A stretch of 64,000 nt of DNA. Source: Caenispirillum salinarum_A. Its GTDB lineage: Bacteria; Pseudomonadota; Alphaproteobacteria; Rhodospirillales; Rhodospirillaceae. The stretch lies in contig NZ_CP085224.1 of assembly GCF_044803115.1 (NCBI RefSeq), forward strand, positions 1,364,001 to 1,428,000. Reading direction: 5' to 3'. How positions within the stretch are numbered: position 1 is the first letter of the stretch; every line of letters begins with the position of its first letter. Below are positions 43,129-51,466 of the stretch, piece by piece. Below the pieces are notes generated by a model. That model did not search any database and had not been told where the DNA came from. It saw only the letters and a program-made list of their open reading frames with translations. The position numbers and the translations under genes are program-made.

Positions 43129-44724
43129 TCAGGCAGCCTTCTGGTCGTCCTGCGGCTGCCCGATGTTCCACGGCAGCAGGTCGTCGATCCGGTTGATCGG
43201 ATGGTCGGCGATGCGAGCCAGCACCGTGGTGAGGTAGGCCTGCGGGTCGAGGCCGTTCAGCCGCGCGGTCTCGACCAGCGTGTAGATGGCCGCCGCCCGG
43301 CGGCCGCCGGCGTCGGAGCCGGCGAAGAGGTAGTTTTTCCGGCCCAGGGCCAGCGGGCGGATGGCCCGCTCAGCGGCATTGTTGCTGATCTCGCAGCGGC
43401 CGTCGCCTGCATAGCGGGTCAGCGCTGGCCAGCGCGTCAGGGCGTAGCGCATTGCGGCCGCCAGCTCGCTTTTGCCCGGCAGCTTGCGGAGGCTGGTGTC
43501 GAAGAAGGTCTTCACCGCCTCCAGCCGGGGCAGGCTCTCCGCCTGGCGCACGCGCAGGCGCTCGTCGGCTGGACGCCCGGAGATCCGGCGCTCCACGTCG
43601 AACAGCGCGCCGATCAGCTCCAGGGCCCGGGCGGCGATGGGTGATCCGGTCGCCGCATGAACGTCGTGGATCTTGCGCCGCACATGGGCCCAGCATGCCA
43701 CCTCCTGCACGGACGCGACGCCGTCCTCTCCCGGCTCGTACAGCTTGTTGAAACCGGCATAGCCGTCGGCGTGCAGAAGGCCGCGAAAGCCCTGCAACTC
43801 GGTCTGCGGATGGATGCCCTTGCGGTCGGGCGTGTAGCGGTAAAGCACGGCCGGCGGCGCCGGGCCGGCATGGGGACGTTCGTCGCGCAGATAGACCCAT
43901 TGTCGCGCCTGCCGGGTCTTGCCGGCGCCCGGGCTGAGCACCGGCACCGGCGTGTCGTCGGCGTGCAAGGCGTCGCCGGCGCGCACGTGGCGGCCAATCG
44001 CCTCGACCAGCGGCGCCACCAGGGCGGCCGTCCTGCCGACCCAGCCCGCCAGCAGCGCCCGGGGCAGCGTCACGCCCTCGCGGGCGTAGATCTGGCTCTG
44101 GCGGTACAGCGGCAGGTGGTCGCAGTATTTCGACACCAGGACATGCGACAGCAGGGCCGGCGACGGCAGGCCGCGCGCCACCGGCAGGGACGGCATCGGC
44201 GTCTGCACCATGCTCTCGCACGTCCGGCACGACAGCGCCGGACGGACATGGCGGATCACCCGGAAACGGCCGGGCACGTAGTCGAGGATCTCGGTCACGT
44301 CCTCGCCCACCGTGTGCATGGCGCCGCCGCAGGCCGGGCAGTCGTCGGCGGGATCATGACGGACCTCGTCGCGCGGCAGATGCTCCGGTAGGGCGCGGCG
44401 ACGGCGCGCGGCAGGCTGGTCCGGGGCGTCGGCCTCGGTCGGCTCCGGCGGCGCTTCATCCTCTGCTTCGGCCGCTTCGGCCGCTTCGGCCTCCAGGTCC
44501 TCCAGGGCCAGTTCGAGCTGTTCGATCTCGCGGGACAGCTTCTCCGACGATCGCCCGAACGTCATCCGCCGCAGGCGGGCGAGTTGCACCTTCAGCTTCT
44601 CGACTTCCAGCGCCTTGGCGGTCAGGCCGGCCCTGGCCGCGGCCAGTTCCTCGGCCTGCGCGGCGATGATCGCCCGCAGGGCCTCGACGTCGTCGGGAAG
44701 CTGGGAAGACGGTGCGGAAGGCAT
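43129..44724 (-). CDS. tnpC: IS66 transposase TnpC
   Basis: The 531-residue transposase has a coiled-coil N-terminus (VEKLKVQLARLRRMTFGRSS), the zinc-binding CPACGG and CRTCE pairs, and the DDE core (HADDTPVPVLSPGAGKTRQA, LHADGYAGFNKLYE, CWAHVRRKIHDVH). The C-terminal NNAAERAIRPLALGRKNYLF block is present. It appears complete, starting at the ATG at 44724. Its partner TnpB is truncated. Confidence 0.93.
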   Translation of the reverse strand: MPSAPSSQLPDDVEALRAIIAAQAEELAAARAGLTAKALEVEKLKVQLARLRRMTFGRSSEKLSREIEQLELALEDLEAEAAEAAEAEDEAPPEPTEADAPDQPAARRRRALPEHLPRDEVRHDPADDCPACGGAMHTVGEDVTEILDYVPGRFRVIRHVRPALSCRTCESMVQTPMPSLPVARGLPSPALLSHVLVSKYCDHLPLYRQSQIYAREGVTLPRALLAGWVGRTAALVAPLVEAIGRHVRAGDALHADDTPVPVLSPGAGKTRQARQWVYLRDERPHAGPAPPAVLYRYTPDRKGIHPQTELQGFRGLLHADGYAGFNKLYEPGEDGVASVQEVACWAHVRRKIHDVHAATGSPIAARALELIGALFDVERRISGRPADERLRVRQAESLPRLEAVKTFFDTSLRKLPGKSELAAAMRYALTRWPALTRYAGDGRCEISNNAAERAIRPLALGRKNYLFAGSDAGGRRAAAIYTLVETARLNGLDPQAYLTTVLARIADHPINRIDDLLPWNIGQPQDDQKAA

Positions 44725-44784
44725 GGCCGGATTCTAGCCGCAGAAGCCCTAAAAACCAAGGATTTCGGCGCCTTCCGGGGCTCG

Positions 44785-44935
44785 TCAGCCGGCTGTCTCC
44801 GGCCGCCATGTCCGCGTCGGCATGCGCCAGTCGATGCCCTCGATCAGCATGCTCAACTGGGCCGGCGTCAGCGCCGCCACGCCGCCCTCCGCCGAGGGCC
44901 AGACGAAGCGTCCCTTCTCCAGCCGCTTGTACCTC
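44785..44935 (-). pseudogene. tnpB: IS66 tnpB C-terminal remnant
   Basis: The minus-strand frame ending in TGA at 44785-44787 reads YKRLEKGRFVWPSAEGG, then LTPAQLSMLIEGIDWRMPTR and TWRPETAG, the typical end of IS66 TnpB. Upstream of about 44935 the frame loses similarity, so two thirds of the gene is deleted. Too short for a standard gene search, it was found by reading the strand. Confidence 0.8.
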
Positions 44936-45251
44936 CGTGGAGAATGCGACCCCTACCGTCGCAGCGCACCAGTTAGTCCAGGTCACGCACCCGTTCCATC
45001 CTCTGAGGGAGCGATGGTTGCCATGCGTGGGCCGGCGCTTCAACCGGCTCGGCGAACGCCTGCTGCTTCAGGCGGAAGATGGCTCGGTCTGGTCGGTTCC
45101 GCCGCAGTGGACCGATCTTTCGAGCCCGGATCCCGAGGTGGTTGTCGGCGACGGCCGCACGCCATTGCGGGTGACGGACTTGATTGCTCTCGCCGACGTG
45201 GTGGAGCGCCTTTCCAGCAGATTGGTCGACCGTGGGGGCCGCAATGTGTAA
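44936..45251 (+). pseudogene. DUF5372 family protein, 5'-truncated
   Basis: From the deletion joint the frame reads HQLVQVTHPFHPLRERWLPC, then RLLLQAEDGSVWSVPPQWTD and a helical end VTDLIALADVVERLSSRLVD. HPFHPL and the PPQWT segment are the DUF5372 pattern. These small proteins usually follow a serine recombinase in a transposon-like unit. Here the 5' end is missing or fused to the IS66 remnant, and no start with a ribosome site is visible. The unit's recombinase lies at 46182. Confidence 0.65.
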
Positions 45252-45358
45252 GGTCAATTACGCCGCACATGTAAAGCGAATTACGCCGCGACAGAGCTTT
45301 GAAGGTTCTTATTTCCCTTCTTCCGCGTGTAGCGGACGTGGGTACGGCGGTGAGAAGC

Positions 45359-45387
45359 TTGACCTGTATGCGGAACGCGGTATAAAT
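45359..45387 (+). promoter_or_regulatory. Sigma70-like promoter for the HTH gene
   Basis: TTGACC at 45359-45364 and ATAAAT at 45382-45387 are separated by 17 bp, close to the housekeeping consensus, 40 bp before the HTH gene start. The -10 lies within the palindrome GGTATAAATACC, which could be an operator for self-control. Confidence 0.55.
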
Positions 45388-45427
45388 ACCGTTACACCTT
45401 CTCTACCTCTCGTCCTCGGATTCGTCG

Positions 45428-45889
45428 ATGCCTGCGAAGTACGACAGCAAGCGCTCGAAGGCCGAGGCCCTCATCGAGGAGGGCACCTTCAATGCGACGC
45501 CCGAGAAGGTGCGCGATCCGAAGTTTCGCGACAGCGAGTTCTTCGACCCGCACGACGCTGTCCAGGTCAAGTACGAGATGCTCCGTCGCGTCTCCACCGA
45601 CGGCGTGTCGGTAACCGAGGCTTCGAACGAGTACGGCTTTTCGCGGCCGACCTATTACCAAGCCAAGGCCAACTTCGACAACGGCGGAATTGCCGGACTG
45701 GTGCCGGCGAAACCCGGCCCACGCGGCCCCCACAAGATCGACGACGAAGTCCTCGCGTTCCTGCGGGCGAGGCTTATCCCAGGCGAGCCCGTCCGCGCCC
45801 GGGAACTGGCAAAGCTCGTACACCAGGAACTTGGCATCGAGCTCCATCCCAGAACAATCGAGCGCGTTCTAAAAAAAACTCGCGCCTGA
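45428..45889 (+). CDS. Helix-turn-helix protein of the recombinase/DUF5372 unit
   Basis: The 153-residue protein has a central helix-turn-helix (VSVTEASNEYGFSRPTYYQA) followed by NFDNGGIAGLVPAKPGPRGP, as in transposase-type helix-turn-helix domains. The end (LAKLVHQELGIELHPRTIER) is a second winged helix. Proteins like this travel with serine recombinases and DUF5372 proteins, probably as a DNA-binding accessory factor. The ATG follows the promoter at 45359. It looks intact even though both its partners are broken. Confidence 0.75.
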   Translation: MPAKYDSKRSKAEALIEEGTFNATPEKVRDPKFRDSEFFDPHDAVQVKYEMLRRVSTDGVSVTEASNEYGFSRPTYYQAKANFDNGGIAGLVPAKPGPRGPHKIDDEVLAFLRARLIPGEPVRARELAKLVHQELGIELHPRTIERVLKKTRA

Positions 45890-46181
45890 CGGGCGCAACG
45901 ACGGCAGCGGGATCGGCCCTGCCATCGGCCATTGCAACCCGGTACGAGCTGCTTCGCGGAGCAGCTCTCGGCGAGGCGCTGCCGATCGACGCCCGTAGCG
46001 GCCTCGCGCTCTTCCTGCGCCGCGGTATGTGGGGATGGGCCCGCGCTCTGACCGCAGCCGCAAGTTCCCCTCAAGAGCCAGTCTACGCTTCGTCACTCGC
46101 CGTCCCGGCGCGGCGCGGGCACAACGTTGCCGTTCACGTCCTCGCATCAATCGTCGGAAGCATCCACGATCGGAGATCGTC

Positions 46182-46540
46182 ATGAACGCCCACATCAAGG
46201 TCCAGCCTTCGCACCTCAAACGCGGTGCCTACCTGTACATCCGCCAGTCCTCGATGCGGCAAGTGGTCGAGAACGCCGAGAGCGCCAAACGGCAGTACGG
46301 ACTTCGTGGGCGCGCCGTGGCTCTCGGCTGGCGCGACGAGCAAATCATCGTCATCGACAATGACCAGGGCGAATCCGGCGCATCGGCGGCGTGGCGAGAG
46401 GGCTTCCAGCGACTGGTCAGCGACGTCGGCATGGGCCGCGCCGGGATCGTGATGGGCCTGGAAGTCTCCCGTCTGGCGCGCAACAACGCCGACTGGCAGC
46501 GCTTGCTGGAGATCTGCGCCCTCGCCGATACCCTGATCCT
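46182..46540 (+). pseudogene. Serine recombinase, N-terminal fragment cut by IS3
   Basis: The first 120 residues read YLYIRQSSMRQVVENAESAK, DNDQGESGASAAWREGFQRL and GIVMGLEVSRLARNNADWQR, the resolvase catalytic domain. The nucleophile Ser lies in YIRQSS and the Arg set in SRLARNN. Similarity ends at LILE, exactly where the IS3 left end TGAAGTGG starts at 46541. The large C-terminal DNA-binding region is missing and does not reappear right of the IS. The fragment cannot recombine DNA. Confidence 0.85.
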
Positions 46541-46620
46541 TGAAGTGGTCCCGGTTGTTCGGGCAGATCAGCGCGCTCTGTAAGCTCTGCTCCTGGGGCT
46601 TGGTTGGTGGGTAGTCGCGG

Positions 46621-47514
46621 TCAGGCGGCGAGGCCTGCCGGGCGGAGGGCGGAGCGGGAGCGTAGCCCGGAGCCCGGCAGGCCTCGCCAGTAAACCTCAT
46701 CGGGGGTGGCATAGGCCAGGGCCTGGTGCGGGCGCCGCTCGTTGTAGGTTTGCACCCAGGCGCCGATGCCGGCCTTGGCCTCGCTGCCAGTGGTGTAGGC
46801 CTTCAGGTAGACCTCCTCGTACTTCAGGCTGCGCCACAGGCGCTCAATGAAGATGTTGTCCATGCAGCGGCCCTTGCCGTCCATGCTGATGCGCACGCCC
46901 GCCGCCTTCAGCGTCCCAGTGAAGGCGAGGCTGGTGAACTGGCTGCCCTGGTCGCTATTGAATATCTCGGGCGGGCCGTAGGTTTCCAGGGCCTGTTCCA
47001 GCGCCGCGACGCAGAAATCGGCGTCCATGGTGTTGGACAACCGCCACGACAGCACCTTGCGGCTGTGCCAGTCCATGATGGCGACCAGGTACAGGAAGCC
47101 GCGACGCATCGGAATGTATGTGATGTCGGCAGCCCACACCTGGTTCGGCCGGTCGATGACCAGCGTGCGCAGCAGGTAGGGATAGACCCGGTGCTCGGGG
47201 TGCGGCACCGTGGTCCGCGGCCGGCGATAGACGGCTTGAACGCCCATCAGCCGCATCAGGCGTCGCACCCGTTTGCGGCCGACGGACCAGCCCTCGCGGC
47301 GCAGGAGGGCGGCCATGCGACGGCTGCCCAAGTAGGGCATATCCAGGAAGTGGCGGTCGATGGCCGCCATCAGCATCCGGTCCTCGGTGTTCTTCGGCGT
47401 GTCGTCGTTCACCGGACGGTAGTACAGCGACGACCGGCTGATGCCGACCAGGCGGCATTGCCGTGTAAGGCTCAGCGTGGGGTGGGAAATGTCGATCATG
47501 GCTCGGCGCTCCAC
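46621..47514 (-). CDS. IS3 OrfB transposase catalytic part
   Basis: The 297-residue frame contains the HTH_21 region (GISRSSLYYRPVNDD) and the DDE integrase core: WAADITYIPMRRGFLYLVAI, FNSDQGSQFTSLAFTG and DNIFIERLWRSLKYEEVYLK, with the ending YNERRPHQALAYATP. The codons before the ATG at 47497 or so (LKRVERRAMIDIS) show that it is normally made as a fusion with OrfA by -1 slippage. Intact. Confidence 0.92.
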   Translation of the reverse strand: MERRAMIDISHPTLSLTRQCRLVGISRSSLYYRPVNDDTPKNTEDRMLMAAIDRHFLDMPYLGSRRMAALLRREGWSVGRKRVRRLMRLMGVQAVYRRPRTTVPHPEHRVYPYLLRTLVIDRPNQVWAADITYIPMRRGFLYLVAIMDWHSRKVLSWRLSNTMDADFCVAALEQALETYGPPEIFNSDQGSQFTSLAFTGTLKAAGVRISMDGKGRCMDNIFIERLWRSLKYEEVYLKAYTTGSEAKAGIGAWVQTYNERRPHQALAYATPDEVYWRGLPGSGLRSRSALRPAGLAA

Positions 47515-47519
47515 CCGCT

Positions 47520-47804
47520 TCAGCGCTTGAGCCTGACGGCCAAAAAATCATTTTCGACCTTCAACTGGCCGATCTGCTTGTACAGCTCATCGACCAGCGC
47601 CTCCTTGTCCTTGTCGGCCTTCGATGGGCCCTTCTCGAATGCCGTGGCCGCTTGGTCCCGCAGCGTACGTTTCCAGGCGTTGATCATCGTCGGGTGGACG
47701 TCGTACTTCGCGCTCAGCTCGGCCACCGTCTTCTCGCCGGACAGCGCCTCCATCGCCACCTTCGCCTTGAAGGAGGCGCTGTGGTTGCGACGATTCTTGC
47801 TCAT
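47520..47804 (-). CDS. IS3 OrfA DNA-binding protein
   Basis: The 94-residue protein has a helix-turn-helix (LSGEKTVAELSAKYDVHPTM) and a leucine-zipper helix (ALVDELYKQIGQLKVENDFL). Near its end ATTTTTTGG (complement) lets ribosomes slip -1 and enter the OrfB frame, giving VENDFFGRQAQALKRVERRA. The fusion is the active transposase. Confidence 0.9.
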   Translation of the reverse strand: MSKNRRNHSASFKAKVAMEALSGEKTVAELSAKYDVHPTMINAWKRTLRDQAATAFEKGPSKADKDKEALVDELYKQIGQLKVENDFLAVRLKR

Positions 47805-47882
47805 GCGGTCTTCTCCTGTCTCGCCCCAGGAGCAAAACCCAGAGCTTACCGACCTGTCCAGATTCTTGGGGCCACCTCACAC

Positions 47883-48161
47883 CATGCCGCACATTTGGCG
47901 CGGACGAGGACCTTGACGGCGGCGAAAGAGATGCTCGAGGGCGTCGGCCTGCACCAGGATCCGTCGTTCCTCATGGCGCTCGAAGCGGTGTTGGAGGTCC
48001 TGCCGCCGTCCCGGTCGTTCACCGGCTTCGATCCGGTGGAGGCGGCCGCTCCGGCAGCAAGCGACTTCGAAGTGCTGGAAGGCTTGCGGCGTCTTTGCTT
48101 CGGCGATGAAGTCGACGAGCCCAAGCAGCTCTCGATGCTTCACGAAGAGGCGGCCCAGTGA
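47883..48161 (+). pseudogene. C-terminal stub of a defence-locus protein, probably DUF1156 type
   Basis: An open frame directly after the IS3 end encodes about 90 residues (LTAAKEMLEGVGLHQDPSFL, MALEAVLEVLPPSRSFTGF, LEGLRRLCFGDEVDEPKQLS) and stops at 48161. The EGVG..DPSF..AL pattern resembles the end of DUF1156 DNA methyltransferase proteins, which lie just before the helicase in related loci (dots mark omitted residues). The stop overlaps the helicase GTG as GTGA, as in an operon. It could instead be the DUF499 C-terminus. Everything upstream was lost to the insertions. Confidence 0.6.
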
Positions 48162-51100
48162 GCAATCTGGACGATCGCGACTGGCCGCCGCACTTCAGTC
48201 CTGACACCGCTCATCTGGTGAAGGATTTCTATGTGCCGGCGCTGTCCTGCGCTATTCGCTACGACAGGACCACAGGGTACTTCACGGCCCCGGCCTTGGC
48301 GTTGGCGATGAGGGGCTTGGAGTACCTGGTCGTCAACAAGGGCAGAATGCGACTTCTCGTCGGCTGTACCCTTGCAGAGGGCGAAGTCGAAGCGATCGAA
48401 AAGGGGGAAAACCTCCGCGACACCCTGGAGGCTCAGCTTCTACGGATGCCTCTGGTGGCGCCCGACCCGTCGGCGGCGGAGGCCCTCGAGCTGCTTGCAT
48501 GGATGGTTGCGCAGGGTTTCTTGGAGGTCAAGGTGGCTGTGCCATGCAATGCGGCACGGAAGCCGGTACCGGGCGTCGGCCTGTTTCACGCGAAGGCTGG
48601 GATCATCGAAGATCGGGTGGGCAACGTACTCGCGTTCACCGGCAGCATCAACGAGACCGAAGCGGCGTGGCGCCACAACTACGAGACCTTCCACGTCTTC
48701 ACGAGTTGGACCGGCACCAAAGCCAACGTCGCGGCCGAGGAGCGCACATTCCAGACCTTGTGGGCGGACCAGTCGAGCCGTGCCATCGTCATGGACATCC
48801 CGTCCGCGAAGGCGCAGGAGTTGATGGCGTTCCTGCCTAAGGATGACAAGCCGGCGCGGCTCAAGGACCTTGAACTTGATGATCCGGAGCCGGTGCCCGA
48901 GCCTGATCCTGTGGCACCGGCACCCGAGCCGGAGCCCCGCGTGACCGATCCGCGCCGCGTGGTCTGGTCATTCCTGAGGCAGGCCCCGCAACTGCCTGAC
49001 CTTGGCGACCGCGTAGGCGAAGCCACGTCGGCCATCACCCCTTGGCCTCATCAGGTGCGCGCGTTCGAACGGATGTACAACAGCTGGCCGCCGCGCCTTT
49101 TGATCGCCGACGAGGTCGGTCTCGGGAAGACCATCCAGGCGGGTCTCCTGTTGCGCCAGGCTTGGCTGTCGGGACGGGCAAAGCGGATCCTCGTCATGGC
49201 GCCGAAGGCGGTGTTGAACCAGTGGCAGATCGAACTGAGAGAGAAGTTTAATCTCAACTGGCCCATATACGACGGCAACAAGTTCGCATGGCGCCCGTGT
49301 CCCGTTCTGGGTGCCAATCCGGTCAAGGCCGTGTCGCGTCATGACTGGCATCAAGAGCCCTTCGTCATCGTGTCCAGTCACCTGATGCGACGGGCCGACC
49401 GCGCCCGTGAGCTTCTGGAGGCGGAGCCCTGGGACCTGGTCGTTCTCGACGAAGCGCATCACGCCCGGCGCCGGTCCGGCGGGATCGGAGATGACGAGCG
49501 GCCGAACCAGCTGCTGCGGCTGATGAAGGGGCTCGAGCGGCGGACGCAGGGCTTGGTGCTCCTTACAGCCACCCCCATGCAGGTGAGCCCCGTGGAGGTA
49601 TGGGATCTGCTCGCGCTCCTTGGGCTTCCGCCAGAATGGCACGTTGATGCATTCCTGCGGTTCTTTGAGCTTGCCGGCAAGCCCAGCCCGTCGCATGAGG
49701 AGCTGGCGACTCTTGCGCGGCTGTTCCGGGCCAGCGAAGCGCGTTTCGGCCCCATCGCAGTTGACGAAGCGCAGCGCATCATCGGCACGCCAAGCTCCCT
49801 GAGGGCCAAGAAGCTGCTGAAGGCCCTGCGCGAGAAAAGCACGCTCCCTCTCAAGGCTCTCGAAACGACGGACCGGAAGGACCTGTTGAAGCTGCTGCGT
49901 GGCACGACGCCGGTGAAGCGGCTGATCTCGCGCCACACGCGATCTCTGCTGCGGGCCTACCACAAGGCTGGGAAGCTGAAGACGCCAATCGCCGACCGCA
50001 AGGTAGAGGACGTGTTCGTGGAGCTGACCCAGGCGGAGGCACGGGTCTACACCGCCGTCGAGGAGTATATCGGCTCCACCTACGACAACGCAGCCAAGGA
50101 AAAGAAGACAGCCGTCGGCTTCGTGATGACCGTGTATCGGCGGCGCCTGGCCAGCAGCTTCCATGCCTTGGCGCAGACCCTCACAAACCGCAAGGCCGCC
50201 CTTCAACTGGGTCCCCAGGGAAGCTTGTTCGATGCCAAGCACCTCGACGAGGATCTGCCCGATGACGAAGCTGATGACGAGGTAATGGACGCCGACGACG
50301 CGGCACAGCTGGAGACGGAGGCGCTTGCGTTGGAGGAGCGCGGCGACATCGAAAGCCTCCTCCGCGAGGTCCGGCGGCTTCCTGCCGACACCAAGGCACG
50401 CGAACTGCTCAAGACAATCATGGAACTTAAGGTCGCTGGCTACGAGCAGGTGATCGTGTTCACCCAGTACACCGACACGCTGGACTTCCTCCGAGATTAC
50501 CTCATTAAGGAATCGGCGTTCACGGTCATGTGCTTCTCCGGGCGCGGGGGTGAAGTCCGATCGTCCGACGGCCACTGGTTGCAGATCTCTCGTGACAAGA
50601 CGAAGGCGATGTTCCGCGACAAAGCGGCCCATGTCCTGTTGTGCACGGATGCCGCGGCCGAGGGCTTGAACTTCCAATTCTGTGGCGCCCTTGTGAACTA
50701 TGACATGCCGTGGAACCCCATGAAGGTCGAGCAGCGTATCGGGCGCATCGACCGCTTGGGGCAGCAGAACCCAATCATTCGGATCGTCAACCTGCACTAC
50801 AAGGGCACGGTCGAGGCCGACGTCTACATGGCGCTCAGGGAGCGAATTGACCTGTTCACCACCTTCGTCGGCGGTCTCCAGCCCATCCTGAGCAAACTGC
50901 CGAAGGTCATCGGTGGCATCGCGTTAGCCGGCGGGGAAGATCGCGGAAGACAAGCCGCTGCGCTGGTGGATAGCGTGCGGCAGGAGGTGGATGAAGTGCA
51001 ACGGGACGGTGGTTTTGACATTGACGAAGTGACCGCCGCCGAGGTGGAGGAGCGGCCACGCGTCTCCGCCGCCTACGGCCTCAGCGAGTTGGGCAAAATC

Positions 51101-51352
51101 CTTGAGCGGGAGGACCTGCTCCCTCCGGGCGATGAGGTGAAGAAAACCGGCAAGAAGGACTTCGGGTACCTGTCTCCAGGCATGGTCGAGGCCGTCCGGG
51201 TGACGACGGACCCGGTCCTCTTTGAGCAGCACGCCGATAGTCTAGAGTTGTGGTCGCCGGGATCGCCGTCCTTCCCGGACATGTCCGTGTTTGACCTCGA
51301 GAAAAACGTTACTGTGGATGAGTTTCACGAAACGTTGACGCAGCAATCCTGA
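48158..51352 (+). CDS. PLD-domain SNF2-type helicase of a defence locus
   Basis: The 1064-residue protein starts with a phospholipase D-like domain (FHAKAGIIED, FTGSINETEAAW, one HxK copy near residue 150) and a Pro/Glu linker. A SNF2 ATPase follows: LIADEVGLGKTIQAGLLLRQ, VVLDEAHHARR, LLTATPMQV, VIVFTQYTDTLDFLRDYLI, TDAAAEGLNFQ and RIGRIDRLGQ. It starts at a GTG overlapping the preceding stub. Such proteins accompany DUF499 and DUF1156 genes and relate to DISARM-type helicases. All motifs are intact although its partners are destroyed. Confidence 0.88.
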   Translation: MSNLDDRDWPPHFSPDTAHLVKDFYVPALSCAIRYDRTTGYFTAPALALAMRGLEYLVVNKGRMRLLVGCTLAEGEVEAIEKGENLRDTLEAQLLRMPLVAPDPSAAEALELLAWMVAQGFLEVKVAVPCNAARKPVPGVGLFHAKAGIIEDRVGNVLAFTGSINETEAAWRHNYETFHVFTSWTGTKANVAAEERTFQTLWADQSSRAIVMDIPSAKAQELMAFLPKDDKPARLKDLELDDPEPVPEPDPVAPAPEPEPRVTDPRRVVWSFLRQAPQLPDLGDRVGEATSAITPWPHQVRAFERMYNSWPPRLLIADEVGLGKTIQAGLLLRQAWLSGRAKRILVMAPKAVLNQWQIELREKFNLNWPIYDGNKFAWRPCPVLGANPVKAVSRHDWHQEPFVIVSSHLMRRADRARELLEAEPWDLVVLDEAHHARRRSGGIGDDERPNQLLRLMKGLERRTQGLVLLTATPMQVSPVEVWDLLALLGLPPEWHVDAFLRFFELAGKPSPSHEELATLARLFRASEARFGPIAVDEAQRIIGTPSSLRAKKLLKALREKSTLPLKALETTDRKDLLKLLRGTTPVKRLISRHTRSLLRAYHKAGKLKTPIADRKVEDVFVELTQAEARVYTAVEEYIGSTYDNAAKEKKTAVGFVMTVYRRRLASSFHALAQTLTNRKAALQLGPQGSLFDAKHLDEDLPDDEADDEVMDADDAAQLETEALALEERGDIESLLREVRRLPADTKARELLKTIMELKVAGYEQVIVFTQYTDTLDFLRDYLIKESAFTVMCFSGRGGEVRSSDGHWLQISRDKTKAMFRDKAAHVLLCTDAAAEGLNFQFCGALVNYDMPWNPMKVEQRIGRIDRLGQQNPIIRIVNLHYKGTVEADVYMALRERIDLFTTFVGGLQPILSKLPKVIGGIALAGGEDRGRQAAALVDSVRQEVDEVQRDGGFDIDEVTAAEVEERPRVSAAYGLSELGKILEREDLLPPGDEVKKTGKKDFGYLSPGMVEAVRVTTDPVLFEQHADSLELWSPGSPSFPDMSVFDLEKNVTVDEFHETLTQQS

Positions 51353-51434
51353 CGCGTCGATGCCGGCTTGGTCCCCGCTGGCCGAGGCAGCAAGACGGCA
51401 AGCCAATGCGCGCGCTCAGACGCGAGTGAGCTGA

Positions 51435-51450
51435 TGTTCGACGTCGAACG
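51435..51450. promoter_or_regulatory. Candidate parS palindrome, right copy
   Basis: TGTTCGACGTCGAACG matches the left copy (42278-42293) at 15 of 16 bases and lies 17 bp past the parB stop. ParB sites commonly sit next to parAB. It may also act as the right flank of the module between 42.3 and 51.4 kb. Confidence 0.55.
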
Positions 51451-51466
51451 ATATTGCTAGTGGTTT

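Larger units (their letters stand above)
43088..44935 (-). mobile_element. IS66-family element, truncated
   Basis: The left end starts with GTAAGCG, the usual IS66 terminus, inside the DUF499 gene. It carries a full tnpC and the last 49 codons of tnpB. The tnpB sequence stops matching at about 44935, and tnpA and the other terminal repeat are missing. The remnant is therefore immobile by itself and marks a deletion or recombination joint with the DUF5372 fragment beyond. Confidence 0.82.
46541..47879 (-). mobile_element. IS3-family insertion sequence, complete
   Basis: The 1339-bp element has imperfect inverted ends TGAAGTGGTCCC (46541) and TGAGGTGGCCCC (complement, ending 47879) and encodes OrfA and OrfB joined by a T6 slip site. 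The flanking triplets CCT and CAC differ, so there is no target duplication. Different gene fragments lie on each side, which implies deletion or recombination through the element after insertion. Confidence 0.88.

Noticed and set aside
46541..47879. Simple IS3 insertion into one gene
   Set aside because: The flanking triplets differ (CCT and CAC) and the gene fragments on the two sides belong to different families, so a later rearrangement is required.
48968..50797. 609-codon frame opposite the helicase
   Set aside because: Shadow frame without motifs; the plus strand shows complete helicase motifs.
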